The notes beneath the pieces are model-generated. The model was not told the DNA's origin. It did not search any database and worked only from the letters and a program-made list of their open reading frames with translations. 43,750 nt of DNA from assembly GCA_964634885.1 (NCBI GenBank), contig CAZWLN010000040.1:1-43750 (forward strand), given 5' to 3'. Position numbers and translations under genes: made by a program. Shown piece by piece: positions 7,643-17,275 of this stretch. The DNA is from DAINRZ01 sp964634885 (GTDB taxonomy: Bacteria > Bacteroidota > Ignavibacteria > Kapaibacteriales > UBA2268). Within the stretch, counting starts at the first letter, position 1; the number at the start of each line of letters is the position of its first letter.

Positions 7643-7686
7643 TTTTGCAAATACTTCACAAATATTTTACAAAGCTTTGACATTAT
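7643..7686. promoter_or_regulatory. Tandem 11-bp direct repeats, likely response-regulator operator
   Basis: Four consecutive 11-bp units can be laid out in the divergent spacer: TTTTGCAAATA, CTTCACAAATA, TTTTACAAAGC, TTTGACATTAT. The first three share a YTTYRCAAA core. An 11-bp period places units on one DNA face and is the usual format for OmpR/PhoB-class winged-helix regulators. The TTTAC core resembles the reverse complement of the enteric CpxR half-site GTAAA, although CpxR spacing is 10. The site lies between the kinase operon and the lipoprotein gene, so it could control both. Confidence 0.5.
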
Positions 7687-7754
7687 TGCCGAAAAGGAAA
7701 CGTATTTTTGAACGTAATATGATGAAAATTATGAATTGGAAAGATATGGGAAAA

Positions 7755-8687
7755 ATGAACAAAACAGCCGGATTGATACTGACCTTGTTGTTACTGGGAC
7801 TGACCCTTGCGGGTTGCGGCTCCAACATGACACTCGTATCAAAAAAAGCTGTTACAGGCGAGATTGCAATCGACGGCTCGGATAAGGATTGGGAAGGGAG
7901 CATGGGCGTCGTCCCCGATAAAAACATGGCAATTGCCGCAAAGAAAGATGACAAGTACAGATATCTCTGCATTAGCACAAGCGACGAGAACCTGATCCGT
8001 AAGATCATTGCCGGAGGACTTACTCTCTGGTTCAATGAAGACGGATCCGAAGCAAAGACATTTGGTGTCAAATTTCCTACCGGCAAAATGAAAGAATTCG
8101 GTGAAGGCGCCCTTCCGGGTATGCGGGGCGGGGCAGATCAGCCTGAAGCGATGGAACCGCCCGAAAACATGGGCATGCCCGGCGAAGAAGGAACCAATAT
8201 GAAGAAAAGGCCTCTTCGGGACATAAAATTCGACGAACTGGAACTGTACCAGGGTGAGGACGACCAGTTCCCGAGACTGATGGGCACTTCGAGGGCAGCT
8301 TCCAAATACAATGTGAATGCTTCAGCCTCACTGACCAAAGGCTCATTTGTCTATGAGATAGCCATCCCCTATAAAAACGATTTCATCGAATTGCCACAGG
8401 ACACCAAAGAGTCATTTTTCGGCCTCGGCCTCGAAACCGGTGAAGTAACAATGCCCTCCAGGGGCGGAATGCCCGGCGGCAGCCCCCCTGATGACGGTGG
8501 TGGCTTCGGAGGCGGTATGCCCGGTGGAAGCGGCGGCTTTGGGGGTGGTCCCGGCGGCGGCGGCCCTGGTGGCGGCGGTCCCGGCGGTATGCCTCCGGGA
8601 GGCATGCGTGGCGGGCCTTCGGGTTCGGAAGATAATTCACAGTTTGAATTGTGGATCAGGATTACTGACAATTTAATAACTAAATAA
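7755..8687 (+). CDS. Lipoprotein with CBM9/DOMON-like domain and Gly-rich C-terminal tract
   Basis: About 310 residues. The ATG at 7755 gives a textbook lipoprotein signal, MNKTAGLILTLLLLGLTLAGC, with the lipidated Cys at 21; in-frame ATGs at 7719, 7722 and 7746 are alternatives and no start has a good ribosome-binding site. After the Cys comes a beta-rich region (EIAIDGSDKDWEGSMGV, KYRYLCISTSDENLI, GLTLWFNEDG) resembling the CBM9/DOMON-like fold often seen in exported proteins. A Met/Pro/Gly linker follows, then a second beta-rich part, and a roughly 60-residue Gly/Pro/Met-rich low-complexity tract (about 258-295) before the final ELWIRITDNL. The tract splits what may be one folded domain. 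Function is unknown. It is divergent from a two-component system and probably controlled by it. Confidence 0.75.
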   Translation: MNKTAGLILTLLLLGLTLAGCGSNMTLVSKKAVTGEIAIDGSDKDWEGSMGVVPDKNMAIAAKKDDKYRYLCISTSDENLIRKIIAGGLTLWFNEDGSEAKTFGVKFPTGKMKEFGEGALPGMRGGADQPEAMEPPENMGMPGEEGTNMKKRPLRDIKFDELELYQGEDDQFPRLMGTSRAASKYNVNASASLTKGSFVYEIAIPYKNDFIELPQDTKESFFGLGLETGEVTMPSRGGMPGGSPPDDGGGFGGGMPGGSGGFGGGPGGGGPGGGGPGGMPPGGMRGGPSGSEDNSQFELWIRITDNLITK

Positions 8688-8750
8688 ATGGTATTCGCTA
8701 TGCGAAAAGACTATTATCAGGATGATTTAATTTAATTAACAGGAGGTATT

Positions 8751-9158
8751 ATGAGTATTTCAGGTATCAACAGCAGCTATTCGAACATCAACCAGGTGTA
8801 CAACAACAGCAGCAGCAGCAGTACAAGTTCGATTCAGTCCCGGCAGGAAGGACAGGAACCACCTGAACCCCCGAGTGTGGACGACATCGTATCGATGCTC
8901 ACAAGCAAGCTTGGTTTGAATGACAACCAGATGATTGAACTCAAGAAAATTGTTCAGGAAAGTATGTCCACCATCGACGAAGAAATGAGCAGCTCTACGG
9001 AATCTTCCTCTACGACTGAGGCCGACCGCAAGAGTTCAATGAATAAAATGAAATCGATTATGGATGATATGGACAACCAGATCAAATCGATACTGACAGA
9101 AGATCAGCTTTCGATCTTTGAAAACATGATCAGCCAAAGAAACTCCGGTATGCAGTAA
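8751..9158 (+). CDS. Spy-like (LTxxQ-type) helical protein without a signal peptide
   Basis: 135 residues with a strong AGGAGG four bases before the ATG. The N-terminal 40 residues (MSISGINSSYSNINQVYNNS, then a Ser-rich run) are polar and disordered, with no signal peptide or membrane segment. The rest is helical, with LGLNDNQMIELKKIVQ and, 60 residues later, ILTEDQLSIFENM. These paired L-T-x-D-Q motifs are the Spy/CpxP signature, and here flank a Ser/Thr linker. It follows the lipoprotein by 63 bases and ends at a strong terminator, so the two probably form one unit. Without an export signal it may act in the cytoplasm or leave by a non-Sec route. Family assignment rests on motif spacing by eye. 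Confidence 0.6.
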   Translation: MSISGINSSYSNINQVYNNSSSSSTSSIQSRQEGQEPPEPPSVDDIVSMLTSKLGLNDNQMIELKKIVQESMSTIDEEMSSSTESSSTTEADRKSSMNKMKSIMDDMDNQIKSILTEDQLSIFENMISQRNSGMQ

Positions 9159-9271
9159 CAAACCGTGAAGTTGCTGCGACAAATGAAATGGGGGCTCAGT
9201 CTTTTCACTTGTTTATATTATGAGGATTGATTATCAAATTTCTACACACCTGGGCCCCTTTTTCAATTTCC

Positions 9272-9302
9272 AAAGCTCTGCCGACAGGCAGGGCTTTTTT
9301 TT
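9272..9302 (+). terminator. Rho-independent terminator after the Spy-like gene
   Basis: An 11-bp stem (9272-9282 AAAGCTCTGCC with 9287-9297 GGCAGGGCTTT, one G-T pair), tetraloop GACA, then eight T from 9295. It lies about 110 bases after the stop at 9158. The remainder of the 9159-9534 spacer is AT-rich and holds no recognisable gene. Confidence 0.9.
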
Positions 9303-9534
9303 GCCATGAAGTCATCATCCTGCCCCCCCTATCCTGCTCAATTACAATATTCATGATTTATTATAAAATTGTACCCTTACTAAATAGCGGATGGCCCAAA
9401 AAGAACATGCTTATTGCCTTTAAACCACAGTAAAACAGTAACATAAAGAGAAACACATTTTTACCGATATAATTTACAGAAATGGGTAAATGTAGTTTTA
9501 TATATTTTTAAATCATATATTGACTGAACTGGAT
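9303..9534. other. AT-rich leader region of the giant kinase gene
   Basis: No gene seen. The region becomes steadily more AT-rich toward the kinase start. It includes TTTTTACC and GGGTAAAT about 20 bases apart (9460-9490), a short imperfect inverted pair of unknown meaning. The promoter of the giant kinase gene should lie here, but no confident box could be picked. Confidence 0.4.
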
Positions 9535-12500
9535 ATGACTGGGAAATCAAATATCAACACCGAAGAAGAATACTACCGCATACTATTCGATACATCGTCA
9601 GAAGCAATACTGATTACTGACGGGACGAAGATCAAAGACTGTAACGACAGGGCATACGGCTTGTTTCTCCATGACAGCCACACCCTGGCAGGCAAACCCC
9701 TGTCGGTCCTGTTCCCGGCAAAGCAGCCCTGTGGCGCCAAATCGACAGACAAGGCCCGCAATTTCTTCGAAGCGGCGCAATCCTCTTCCGTACCTCAGTC
9801 CGGCTGGAAAATGAAAAGAAAGGACGGCACCGTATTCGACGCCTCACTGGCGCTGACCACCCTTCAGGGAAAGAACAACAGTCTTTTCGCTATTAGAATT
9901 ACTGAGGAGCGAATCGCTGACAGCCTGCAGGAAACAAACGGCGACCGTAAAAAATTCTATGAACTAATCGGCACTCTTACCAGCAATCTGGCCGGTATTG
10001 ATGTGGAGAAAACCGGCGTCTTTCTCGCCAATTCACTTAAACTGATTGCCGAACACTACAATGTCGAAAGAATAATTGTTTTTACCTATGACGAAAAAAA
10101 TGAGATACCAATCCTTACTTCTTACAGTACAGGCAAGAACCTGAAACCCGTCACAAAAGCACTCATCAGAAAGCACTTCGACCTGTTCGCCCTGTACACC
10201 GGCGAGGTAAGACGGAAGGAGATCATCAGCCTGCGTTCTGCCACTGGCGCCGGACAAGACGGGCTTACACCATTCTGGCAGCTGTTGGGAATACAATCGA
10301 ACATGTCTGTCAGGCTCCTTGACAGTGACAACTTCATCGCGGCTTTGTCCCTGAGCAATTCCGACAGGGACTATGACTGGAACGATTCCATCCTCAGTGA
10401 CATACGTATCATCGCCGGATTGCTCTCCGGGGTCATCGGGCGGTGGATTGCAAAGACCAAACTGGCCGAGTCGGAAAACAAATACATGGATATATTTGAG
10501 AATTCCGGCAATCCGACCTGCATCCTCTCCGGCTCACACCATCAATATGCTAATAAGGCATATTGCAGGCTTCTCGGATACGCGAAAAATGAAATCCTCG
10601 GAACTGACTTCAAGGGGCTGCTTTCCGAAAAAGACAGCCTCCTGTTCGAAAACCTTCTCCTTGAAACTGCTTCGAAGAAAAATGAACCTTTTGTTTTCAA
10701 TGTCGTCCTTCAAAAGAAGAACAGAAAAAAGTTTGACGCCGAGATACAGATTTCTTCCGTCGTTTCTCACAAAGACAGCCGCTGTCAACTGGTTCTCAGA
10801 AATATTACCCAAAAAAGAGAACAGGAAATGATTGAAAAAGCGACCCTGTACTCACTGGACAACATCCAGACTGCTGTCTCCTGGACCGACACCGAAGGCA
10901 ATTTCATATATATTAACGAGGCCGGATGTGCTCACACCGGCTATTCCAGGGAAGAAATACTGAGGATGAAAATCTCCGACCTCCACCCTGACTGGGAAGA
11001 ACATTACTGGGAAAACAACATCTGTAGTAAATTGAAAGAACAAGGCCAGCTCTTCTATGAGACAGAGCACTTCAGAAAGGACGGTACCGCTCTGCCTGTC
11101 AGGATCAATGCGAACTATCTTAAGTTCGAGGACAATGAGATAATACTCCTTTTCGCTTATGACATCTCTCGTGAAATTGAATTGAGGAAAGAGCAGGAAC
11201 GGTACTACGACATAATGCAGAACATGCAGATAGGGCTCTATGTTTTCCGGTTGGAAGACCTCAACGACTGCTCTTCCCTGAGATTGAAAATTGTAAATAA
11301 CCGGGCTTCGGAAAAAGTGTGGCTGGATCCTGAGCAATCCATCAACAAGTATATATTCGAGCTGTTCCCGAACCTCAGGCCAACCCCCATACCCGAACTC
11401 TGGGCCGACGTCGTAAGAACCGGCAACGGCCATGAGAATCTCGAATTCACTTACAGAGGCGCCCGGTTCCCCGAAGCCTCTTACAATTATAAAATTTTCC
11501 CATTGCCTGACAACTGTGTAGGAGTCCTTTTCGACGATGTAACCGAAAAAGCCAGGACAATAGCCATCCTTAACGCAATCAAAGAACTGAGCATCAGCCT
11601 GAGCCGCACTGATGAATTAGCCTCAGGACTCACCCAGTGTCTCGACGAAGCAATTAAAATATCCGAGCTTACTTCCGGCGGCATTTACCTCTACGACAAA
11701 GAAAACGATACTTTGAACCTCATCGTACATAAGGGCCTGTCGGATGAATTTGTTTCAAAAACCAATACAATCAGGGCCGACAGTCCGGAAATGGAAATTA
11801 TAAAAAACAACAATCGTGTTTACTTTAACAACGAACAATTGGAAAAACTTCTCGTCGGCGACCTGGCAAAAGAAGGTTTGAAGTCCATGGCTTCGGCCCC
11901 GATTTTCTACAAAGACGAATTGCTTGGCGCCATCAACCTGGCTTCCAAAAGGCATGAGCAATTCCCCGACATCTTAATTACACTGATTGAGGAAATCTTC
12001 GTCCAGGTTTCCGGCTCCATTTTCAGGCTCATGGCACAGGAAAACCTGAGAAAAAAGAACAGGGCTCTTAGGATTCTCAGCGAAGTCAACCAGGTATTAA
12101 TCAGGTCTTCTAATGAAAAGAACCTCCTGGACAGTGTCTGCAATATTGTCATTAATTACGGTTACGACAGTTCATGGGTAGCCTTCAAAAAGGAGGACGG
12201 TTCTCTTGTACCTGCCTCATTTGCAGGCCTCGACAACCACTTCACGATCATCATGAACAGACTGGCCAAACCGGAATACAGGTACGAATGTACTGCGTTC
12301 AAGGCCATCGAAACCGGCAAGCCGGCAATAACTAATAATTCGGGCTTGATCGGCAGCAGCGAAAACCCGGCTTCGACGATCGCTCTTCCTCTTTCAGTCA
12401 ACAACAGCATAATCGGAGCACTGGTAATTAACAAAGATAATGAAATAATTATCGACAAGGACGAGATCGCCCTCCTCACAGAACTGGCAGAAGACCTCGC

Positions 12501-15500
12501 ATTCGGCATTTCAATGAAACGAATTGAAAACGAAAAAGAAAAAACCAAGAATGCCCTGCTGGAATCCGAAAAGAGATTCAAAATGCTCTTCAACCAGGCA
12601 AGCGACTCCATTTTCATCAACGACCTCGGTGGAATACTCATCGAAGTAAACGACGAAGCCTTACGCAAACTCGGCTACTCCTCCGAGGAACTGATCGGCA
12701 AAACCATCAGGCATATCGACTCCCCTGAAAACTATGACAATCTGCCGTTCATCTACGACAAAGTTCTCCGCGAAGGAAGCGCCTACTTCGACACTACCCT
12801 GATAGGCAAAAGCGGCAACCGCATTCCAATCGAGATGAGTTCCAAGCTCGTCGAGATCGAAGGTAACCGGTTCATGTTCAACATAGCAAGGGATGTTACC
12901 GAGAGGCTCGTCGCCGAAAAAGCCCTTAAGGAAAAAGAAGAAAACATCAGGCAGGTCATTGAAAACTTGCCGATTGCAGTAGGATATACAGATATGGAAT
13001 TCAGGTCACAATACATTAACAAAGCTTTCATTGAGCTTTTCGGCTACACAATCGAAGATGTCCCCACCGCTTACGACTGGTCAGTTAAAGCACACCCGGA
13101 CGAAGAATACAGGCAAATCAGCTTAGAAAAATGGAACAAATATCTGTCTGATGTTAAAAAAGGCCTGAACGTCGAACCTGTTGAATTCCTCATTACTAAA
13201 AAGAACGGTGAACAGGTTGAATGTGAACTGAGAAATACAATCGTCAACGATAAAATCATCAACGTTTTCGAAAACCTGACAGAAAGAAGAAAACTGGAAA
13301 GAGAAATGCAAACCGTCATCAGGAGCTCGATGGACGGATTCATGATAATCAATAAAGACGGAACCATCCTTGAGACTAATAATGCCTACCTCCAGATGGT
13401 CGGCTACACTCGCGAAGAACTGCTGTTCAGGTCAGTTAAAGAGTTGGACGTTTTGAATGAGGAAGATACAGAAATAATGATTGCCCGTCTTTTCGAAACA
13501 GGCAACACTCGGTTCGAGTCCAGGCACAGGAGAAAAGACAATACATTAATCGACCTGGACATCAATTGTGTCGTGCCTTTGAACAGCCCTGAGAAAATCT
13601 ATATCTTCCTGAAGGATATCACTGAAAGCAAAAAGGCGGAAGAAGTCATCAAAAAAAGCGAGGAAAAGTTCAGGCTCCTGATTGAAACAATGAATGAAGG
13701 GCTGGCTACTATTGGTCCGAATAGCATTATCGGCTTCGTTAACAAAAAATTCTGCAACATCTTTGAAGCCCGGGAAGATGAGCTGCTCGGCAGAAGTTTC
13801 GCAGATATGCTTGACCAGGAAAGCCGGGCAATATTCCTCGACAACTGGGGAAAAAGAATGGAAGGAATTACAACCATATATGAAATCTCAAGGACCAAAT
13901 CAGACAATACCAGGACTTATCTGCGTGTGTCAGGAACTCCTTTGTACGACAAAGAAGGCAATGTTACAGGTTCACTTGGAATATTAACAGATATTACCAA
14001 TCAGAAAACCATCGAAAATGAGCTAAGAGCCTCTGAAGAAAAGTACAGGTCGCTCTTCCGGCAGGCTTTTGACTCCGTCGTCCTTGCCGACGCCGACACC
14101 GGCATCATCGTGGACTGCAACGAAGCTGCATGCAATTTCTTCGAAAGAACCAGGGAGGAAATGATCGGACAACACCAGTCGTTGTTCCATTCCGCACCTG
14201 TGAACGAAATGGGATTTACCGACAGTTACGTCAAAAGCAGGGAAAACGTTCCGGGCAAGGTCATCGAAGACCTGATGATCACCGGTACAGGAAAGATCAA
14301 AAATGTTGACATCGTCGCTGGCTTTGTCGAAATGAACGGCAGGAAATACATACAGGGCATGTTCAGGGACATGACTGAATATAAGAAGGCCCTCAGGGCC
14401 CTAAAAGATTCCGAAGAGAAATTCTCGAGGGCTTTCTATTCCAATCCCCTTGCCATGATGATTGTAACAGTCAACGGAGGCAGGATCGTCGATGTTAACG
14501 ATCCCATTACCCGCCTTTTTAAAATCGGCAGAGAAACCGTCATCGGCAAAACGACCGAAGAAATCGGCCTGATGGGAACACTGCAAACTAACCGGTTCTC
14601 CAGGGCAGAATGGATCGAAGAACTGAATGAAACAGGCAGGATTGCACATAAGGAAATTTCATATATGGCTTCTGACGGCAGAAGAATGGTGGTTACCGTT
14701 GCTGCCGAAGCGTTGCAGTTGGGCGATGAATCTTGTATCCTCTATGTCATCGAGGATATTACCGAAAAGAAAGCCGCAGAAGTAAAACTCCGGGAAAGCG
14801 AAGAACTGTACCGTACCCTGATTGAAACTTCCATCGACGCAATCTCCATGACAAGCCTCGACGGAAAAATCATCCTCTGTAACAAAAGAGAGGCCGAAAT
14901 CTTCGGTTACAATTCACCCGAAGAAATGACGGGCATGGTTGCCAGGTCTCTGATTGCACCTGAAGAACAGGACGTCGTCGAAGAAGAATTCACCTCTTTC
15001 ATGGCAGCCGGAGAGGTCAATGGCGTTGTGCACACTGTTGTCAGGAAGGACAAGAGCAGATTCATCGGCGAATTTAACTCAAGGCTGATGAAAGACAGCA
15101 ACGGAGTTCCGGTTAGCATCATGAACGTAATCAGGGATATTACAGGCAGGAGAAAAGCAGAAGAAGCCATCATCAAGTCAGAAGAGAATTACAGGTATAT
15201 ATTCAACACCGCTGCCGTTGCCCTCTGGGAAGTTGACCTGTTCCACGCAAAGACAACGATTGAAAACCTGCGCAAGGCCAACCATGACTTGAAACAGCAT
15301 CTGGAAAACAACAGTGAACTGTTCGCCGAAATGAGCAGAAATACTAATATCACAAACATCAACCGCTATTGTATGTCCCTCTATGAAGCAGAATCAAAAG
15401 AAGAATTCCTTGGCAGCGTTCATCGCATTGTCTCTGCCGAAAACTTCAAAGACCACAGGGACATCATCTATGCCATCATCGACCACAAAGAATTTATGAC

Positions 15501-16839
15501 CTTTGAAACGTCGCATTTGACGCTTAAAGGCAGGAAAATTGACGTTCTGATTAATACAAAACTGCCCGAAGAATCGACAGAATACAGAAGGATACTGTTC
15601 AGCATTACAGATATTAGCCTTTCAAAACAGGTAGAAAAAGAGCTTCTTGCCGCTAAAGAAAAAGCTGAAATGCTGAACCAGGCAAAATCCCAATTCTATG
15701 CCACCATCAGCCATGAACTGAGAACACCTCTGAACGGCATACTTGGCTTTTCTCAATTGCTCCGGTCAATGGCAACCGACAAGGATCAGGCCGACATCTC
15801 TTCGCTGATAGTAACCAGCGGCAAAAGACTGCTGAAAACACTCAATCAAATCCTTGACATTACTAAGATCGAGGCAGAAAGATATGAAATGAAACTAAAA
15901 TCCATCGATGTGTCTGACGTCGTCTTCAAGAACGCTTTACTGTACAAGGGTGCGGCTTCCTTAAAGAACCTATACCTCGAAATACTAATAGAAGAAAAAG
16001 AATTATTCTGCCTTTTAGACGAAGAACTATTGTCGGGCGTCTGTGCAAATATAATAGATAACGCGGTCAAATACACTGAGAAAGGTGGTATTACTGTCAG
16101 TCTGAGAACTGAAACTGTCAGTGACAACCGTCAGGCAGTAATAAGCGTTTGCGACACAGGTATCGGTATTCCTTCCGACAAACTGGAACTCATCTTCGAG
16201 GAATTCAGGCAGGTCAGCGAAGGCATCGGCAGGAATTTTGAAGGAACAGGCCTGGGATTGAGCATAACAAAGAAATATGTTGAAATGATGGATGGCTTTA
16301 TAAAGGTTCAAAGCGTGCCCGGCAAAGGTACCGATTTCAGAGTTTATTTCCCGGTAGAATTTGTTGGAGAAAAGACAATGACTACAATCACCGACAGTAA
16401 AGAACTCGAAGTTTCATTACCTGTTAACGGAATTGGAAATCCCGACATCCTGCTTGTCGAAGACGACTTTGTTAGCCAGACACTGACTTCTCTCGCCCTG
16501 AAAAAGACCTGCAATGTCGATGTTGTTGACAACGGTGATGACGCCATAAAGAAAGTTAAAGAGAAACAATACCGACTCATACTGATGGACATCAATCTTG
16601 GAAAAGGACTTACAGGCCTGGACACCGCCGCGATCATCAGGGGACTGCCTGGCTACGAAGATGTACCCATCGTTGCCCTTACAGCCTATGCCATGACAGG
16701 GGACAAGGAAGAATTCCTTTCCAGGGGATGTACACACTATCTCTCAAAACCTTTTGACATTCACCAGCTTGCAGGCTTGGTAAAAAGCCTGATTGAAAAA
16801 TCAGTGTCCGGAGATTTGCACAATAATGAACTTGCCTGA
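9535..16839 (+). CDS. Giant soluble hybrid histidine kinase, about 12 PAS and 3 GAF domains plus receiver
   Basis: 2434 residues from the ATG at 9535; an in-frame TTG at 9520 is possible, and neither has a clear ribosome-binding site. There is no signal peptide or membrane helix, so it is cytoplasmic. By eye the order is PAS (10-125), GAF (140-300), three PAS (315-670), two GAF (675-1000), seven PAS (1010-1870), a divergent PAS-type block starting ALWEVDL (1880-2030), HisKA with ISHELRTPLNG (H2060), HATPase_c (N box NIIDNAVKYT, DTGIGIP, GTGLGLSI) and a receiver (LLVEDD, D2352 in LMDINL, YLSKPF). PAS units end in DITE-type motifs joined by helical linkers ending in SEE. The many sensory modules suggest integration of several small-molecule or redox inputs. 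The C-terminal receiver implies a phosphorelay through an HPt protein not found here. Confidence 0.93.
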   Translation: MTGKSNINTEEEYYRILFDTSSEAILITDGTKIKDCNDRAYGLFLHDSHTLAGKPLSVLFPAKQPCGAKSTDKARNFFEAAQSSSVPQSGWKMKRKDGTVFDASLALTTLQGKNNSLFAIRITEERIADSLQETNGDRKKFYELIGTLTSNLAGIDVEKTGVFLANSLKLIAEHYNVERIIVFTYDEKNEIPILTSYSTGKNLKPVTKALIRKHFDLFALYTGEVRRKEIISLRSATGAGQDGLTPFWQLLGIQSNMSVRLLDSDNFIAALSLSNSDRDYDWNDSILSDIRIIAGLLSGVIGRWIAKTKLAESENKYMDIFENSGNPTCILSGSHHQYANKAYCRLLGYAKNEILGTDFKGLLSEKDSLLFENLLLETASKKNEPFVFNVVLQKKNRKKFDAEIQISSVVSHKDSRCQLVLRNITQKREQEMIEKATLYSLDNIQTAVSWTDTEGNFIYINEAGCAHTGYSREEILRMKISDLHPDWEEHYWENNICSKLKEQGQLFYETEHFRKDGTALPVRINANYLKFEDNEIILLFAYDISREIELRKEQERYYDIMQNMQIGLYVFRLEDLNDCSSLRLKIVNNRASEKVWLDPEQSINKYIFELFPNLRPTPIPELWADVVRTGNGHENLEFTYRGARFPEASYNYKIFPLPDNCVGVLFDDVTEKARTIAILNAIKELSISLSRTDELASGLTQCLDEAIKISELTSGGIYLYDKENDTLNLIVHKGLSDEFVSKTNTIRADSPEMEIIKNNNRVYFNNEQLEKLLVGDLAKEGLKSMASAPIFYKDELLGAINLASKRHEQFPDILITLIEEIFVQVSGSIFRLMAQENLRKKNRALRILSEVNQVLIRSSNEKNLLDSVCNIVINYGYDSSWVAFKKEDGSLVPASFAGLDNHFTIIMNRLAKPEYRYECTAFKAIETGKPAITNNSGLIGSSENPASTIALPLSVNNSIIGALVINKDNEIIIDKDEIALLTELAEDLAFGISMKRIENEKEKTKNALLESEKRFKMLFNQASDSIFINDLGGILIEVNDEALRKLGYSSEELIGKTIRHIDSPENYDNLPFIYDKVLREGSAYFDTTLIGKSGNRIPIEMSSKLVEIEGNRFMFNIARDVTERLVAEKALKEKEENIRQVIENLPIAVGYTDMEFRSQYINKAFIELFGYTIEDVPTAYDWSVKAHPDEEYRQISLEKWNKYLSDVKKGLNVEPVEFLITKKNGEQVECELRNTIVNDKIINVFENLTERRKLEREMQTVIRSSMDGFMIINKDGTILETNNAYLQMVGYTREELLFRSVKELDVLNEEDTEIMIARLFETGNTRFESRHRRKDNTLIDLDINCVVPLNSPEKIYIFLKDITESKKAEEVIKKSEEKFRLLIETMNEGLATIGPNSIIGFVNKKFCNIFEAREDELLGRSFADMLDQESRAIFLDNWGKRMEGITTIYEISRTKSDNTRTYLRVSGTPLYDKEGNVTGSLGILTDITNQKTIENELRASEEKYRSLFRQAFDSVVLADADTGIIVDCNEAACNFFERTREEMIGQHQSLFHSAPVNEMGFTDSYVKSRENVPGKVIEDLMITGTGKIKNVDIVAGFVEMNGRKYIQGMFRDMTEYKKALRALKDSEEKFSRAFYSNPLAMMIVTVNGGRIVDVNDPITRLFKIGRETVIGKTTEEIGLMGTLQTNRFSRAEWIEELNETGRIAHKEISYMASDGRRMVVTVAAEALQLGDESCILYVIEDITEKKAAEVKLRESEELYRTLIETSIDAISMTSLDGKIILCNKREAEIFGYNSPEEMTGMVARSLIAPEEQDVVEEEFTSFMAAGEVNGVVHTVVRKDKSRFIGEFNSRLMKDSNGVPVSIMNVIRDITGRRKAEEAIIKSEENYRYIFNTAAVALWEVDLFHAKTTIENLRKANHDLKQHLENNSELFAEMSRNTNITNINRYCMSLYEAESKEEFLGSVHRIVSAENFKDHRDIIYAIIDHKEFMTFETSHLTLKGRKIDVLINTKLPEESTEYRRILFSITDISLSKQVEKELLAAKEKAEMLNQAKSQFYATISHELRTPLNGILGFSQLLRSMATDKDQADISSLIVTSGKRLLKTLNQILDITKIEAERYEMKLKSIDVSDVVFKNALLYKGAASLKNLYLEILIEEKELFCLLDEELLSGVCANIIDNAVKYTEKGGITVSLRTETVSDNRQAVISVCDTGIGIPSDKLELIFEEFRQVSEGIGRNFEGTGLGLSITKKYVEMMDGFIKVQSVPGKGTDFRVYFPVEFVGEKTMTTITDSKELEVSLPVNGIGNPDILLVEDDFVSQTLTSLALKKTCNVDVVDNGDDAIKKVKEKQYRLILMDINLGKGLTGLDTAAIIRGLPGYEDVPIVALTAYAMTGDKEEFLSRGCTHYLSKPFDIHQLAGLVKSLIEKSVSGDLHNNELA

Positions 16840-17275
16840 ACGCAAAGTCATTGCAAATATCTGACTTGCACACCCTGCTGCTGCCGCGGACACTCCCCTT
16901 TTCTGAGTGATGAAGAGCAGGCCTGACTCTACCATTCTGTTACGAAAGGACATAGCACTGCTTCGTCTGCGTCTTTATTATCTGATTGCCCGGGTAACTG
17001 AGCAATTCCGTTTCAAATGCAATTGTTCTTACCTTCGCCGTAAGAAACTTTTGGATTAACGCAATGCTCCTATCGTCTTTATTACTAAGCATTTACAAGT
17101 GTTTGACTTACATGGCCCGAATTATTAGATTGAAAAAAAACAGAAGATTCATTTAAAGAAGATTAATTACCTTCCGATATTATTAATAAAGGTATAGCCT
17201 GTTTGATGATGCCAAACAGGTATTCTCGTATTTTGAAATTATTGAACTTGTTTAATATAAAATAATTAGCTGGTT
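16840..17275. other. 436-base spacer between kinase transcription units
   Basis: No gene or strong terminator seen. The left half is mixed composition and the right half is AT-rich. The only clear structure is the 8-bp inverted repeat at 17198-17220. The length suggests the downstream four-gene operon has its own promoter. Confidence 0.5.
17198..17220 (+). promoter_or_regulatory. Perfect 8-bp inverted repeat upstream of the kinase operon
   Basis: CCTGTTTG and CAAACAGG separated by seven bases, 56 bases before the ATG of the next kinase. It could be an operator for a dimeric regulator, a leader hairpin or a terminator remnant; the following TATTCTCGTATTTT is a poor T-tract. Confidence 0.35.

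Noticed and set aside
8369..8671. Proline-rich frame antisense to the lipoprotein Gly-rich tract
   Set aside because: Antisense shadow of GGN-rich codons; the plus-strand frame has a lipoprotein signal and a coherent domain layout.
9227..9433. Small plus-strand hydrophobic frame after the Spy-like gene
   Set aside because: It runs straight through a strong Rho-independent terminator and has no ribosome-binding site.
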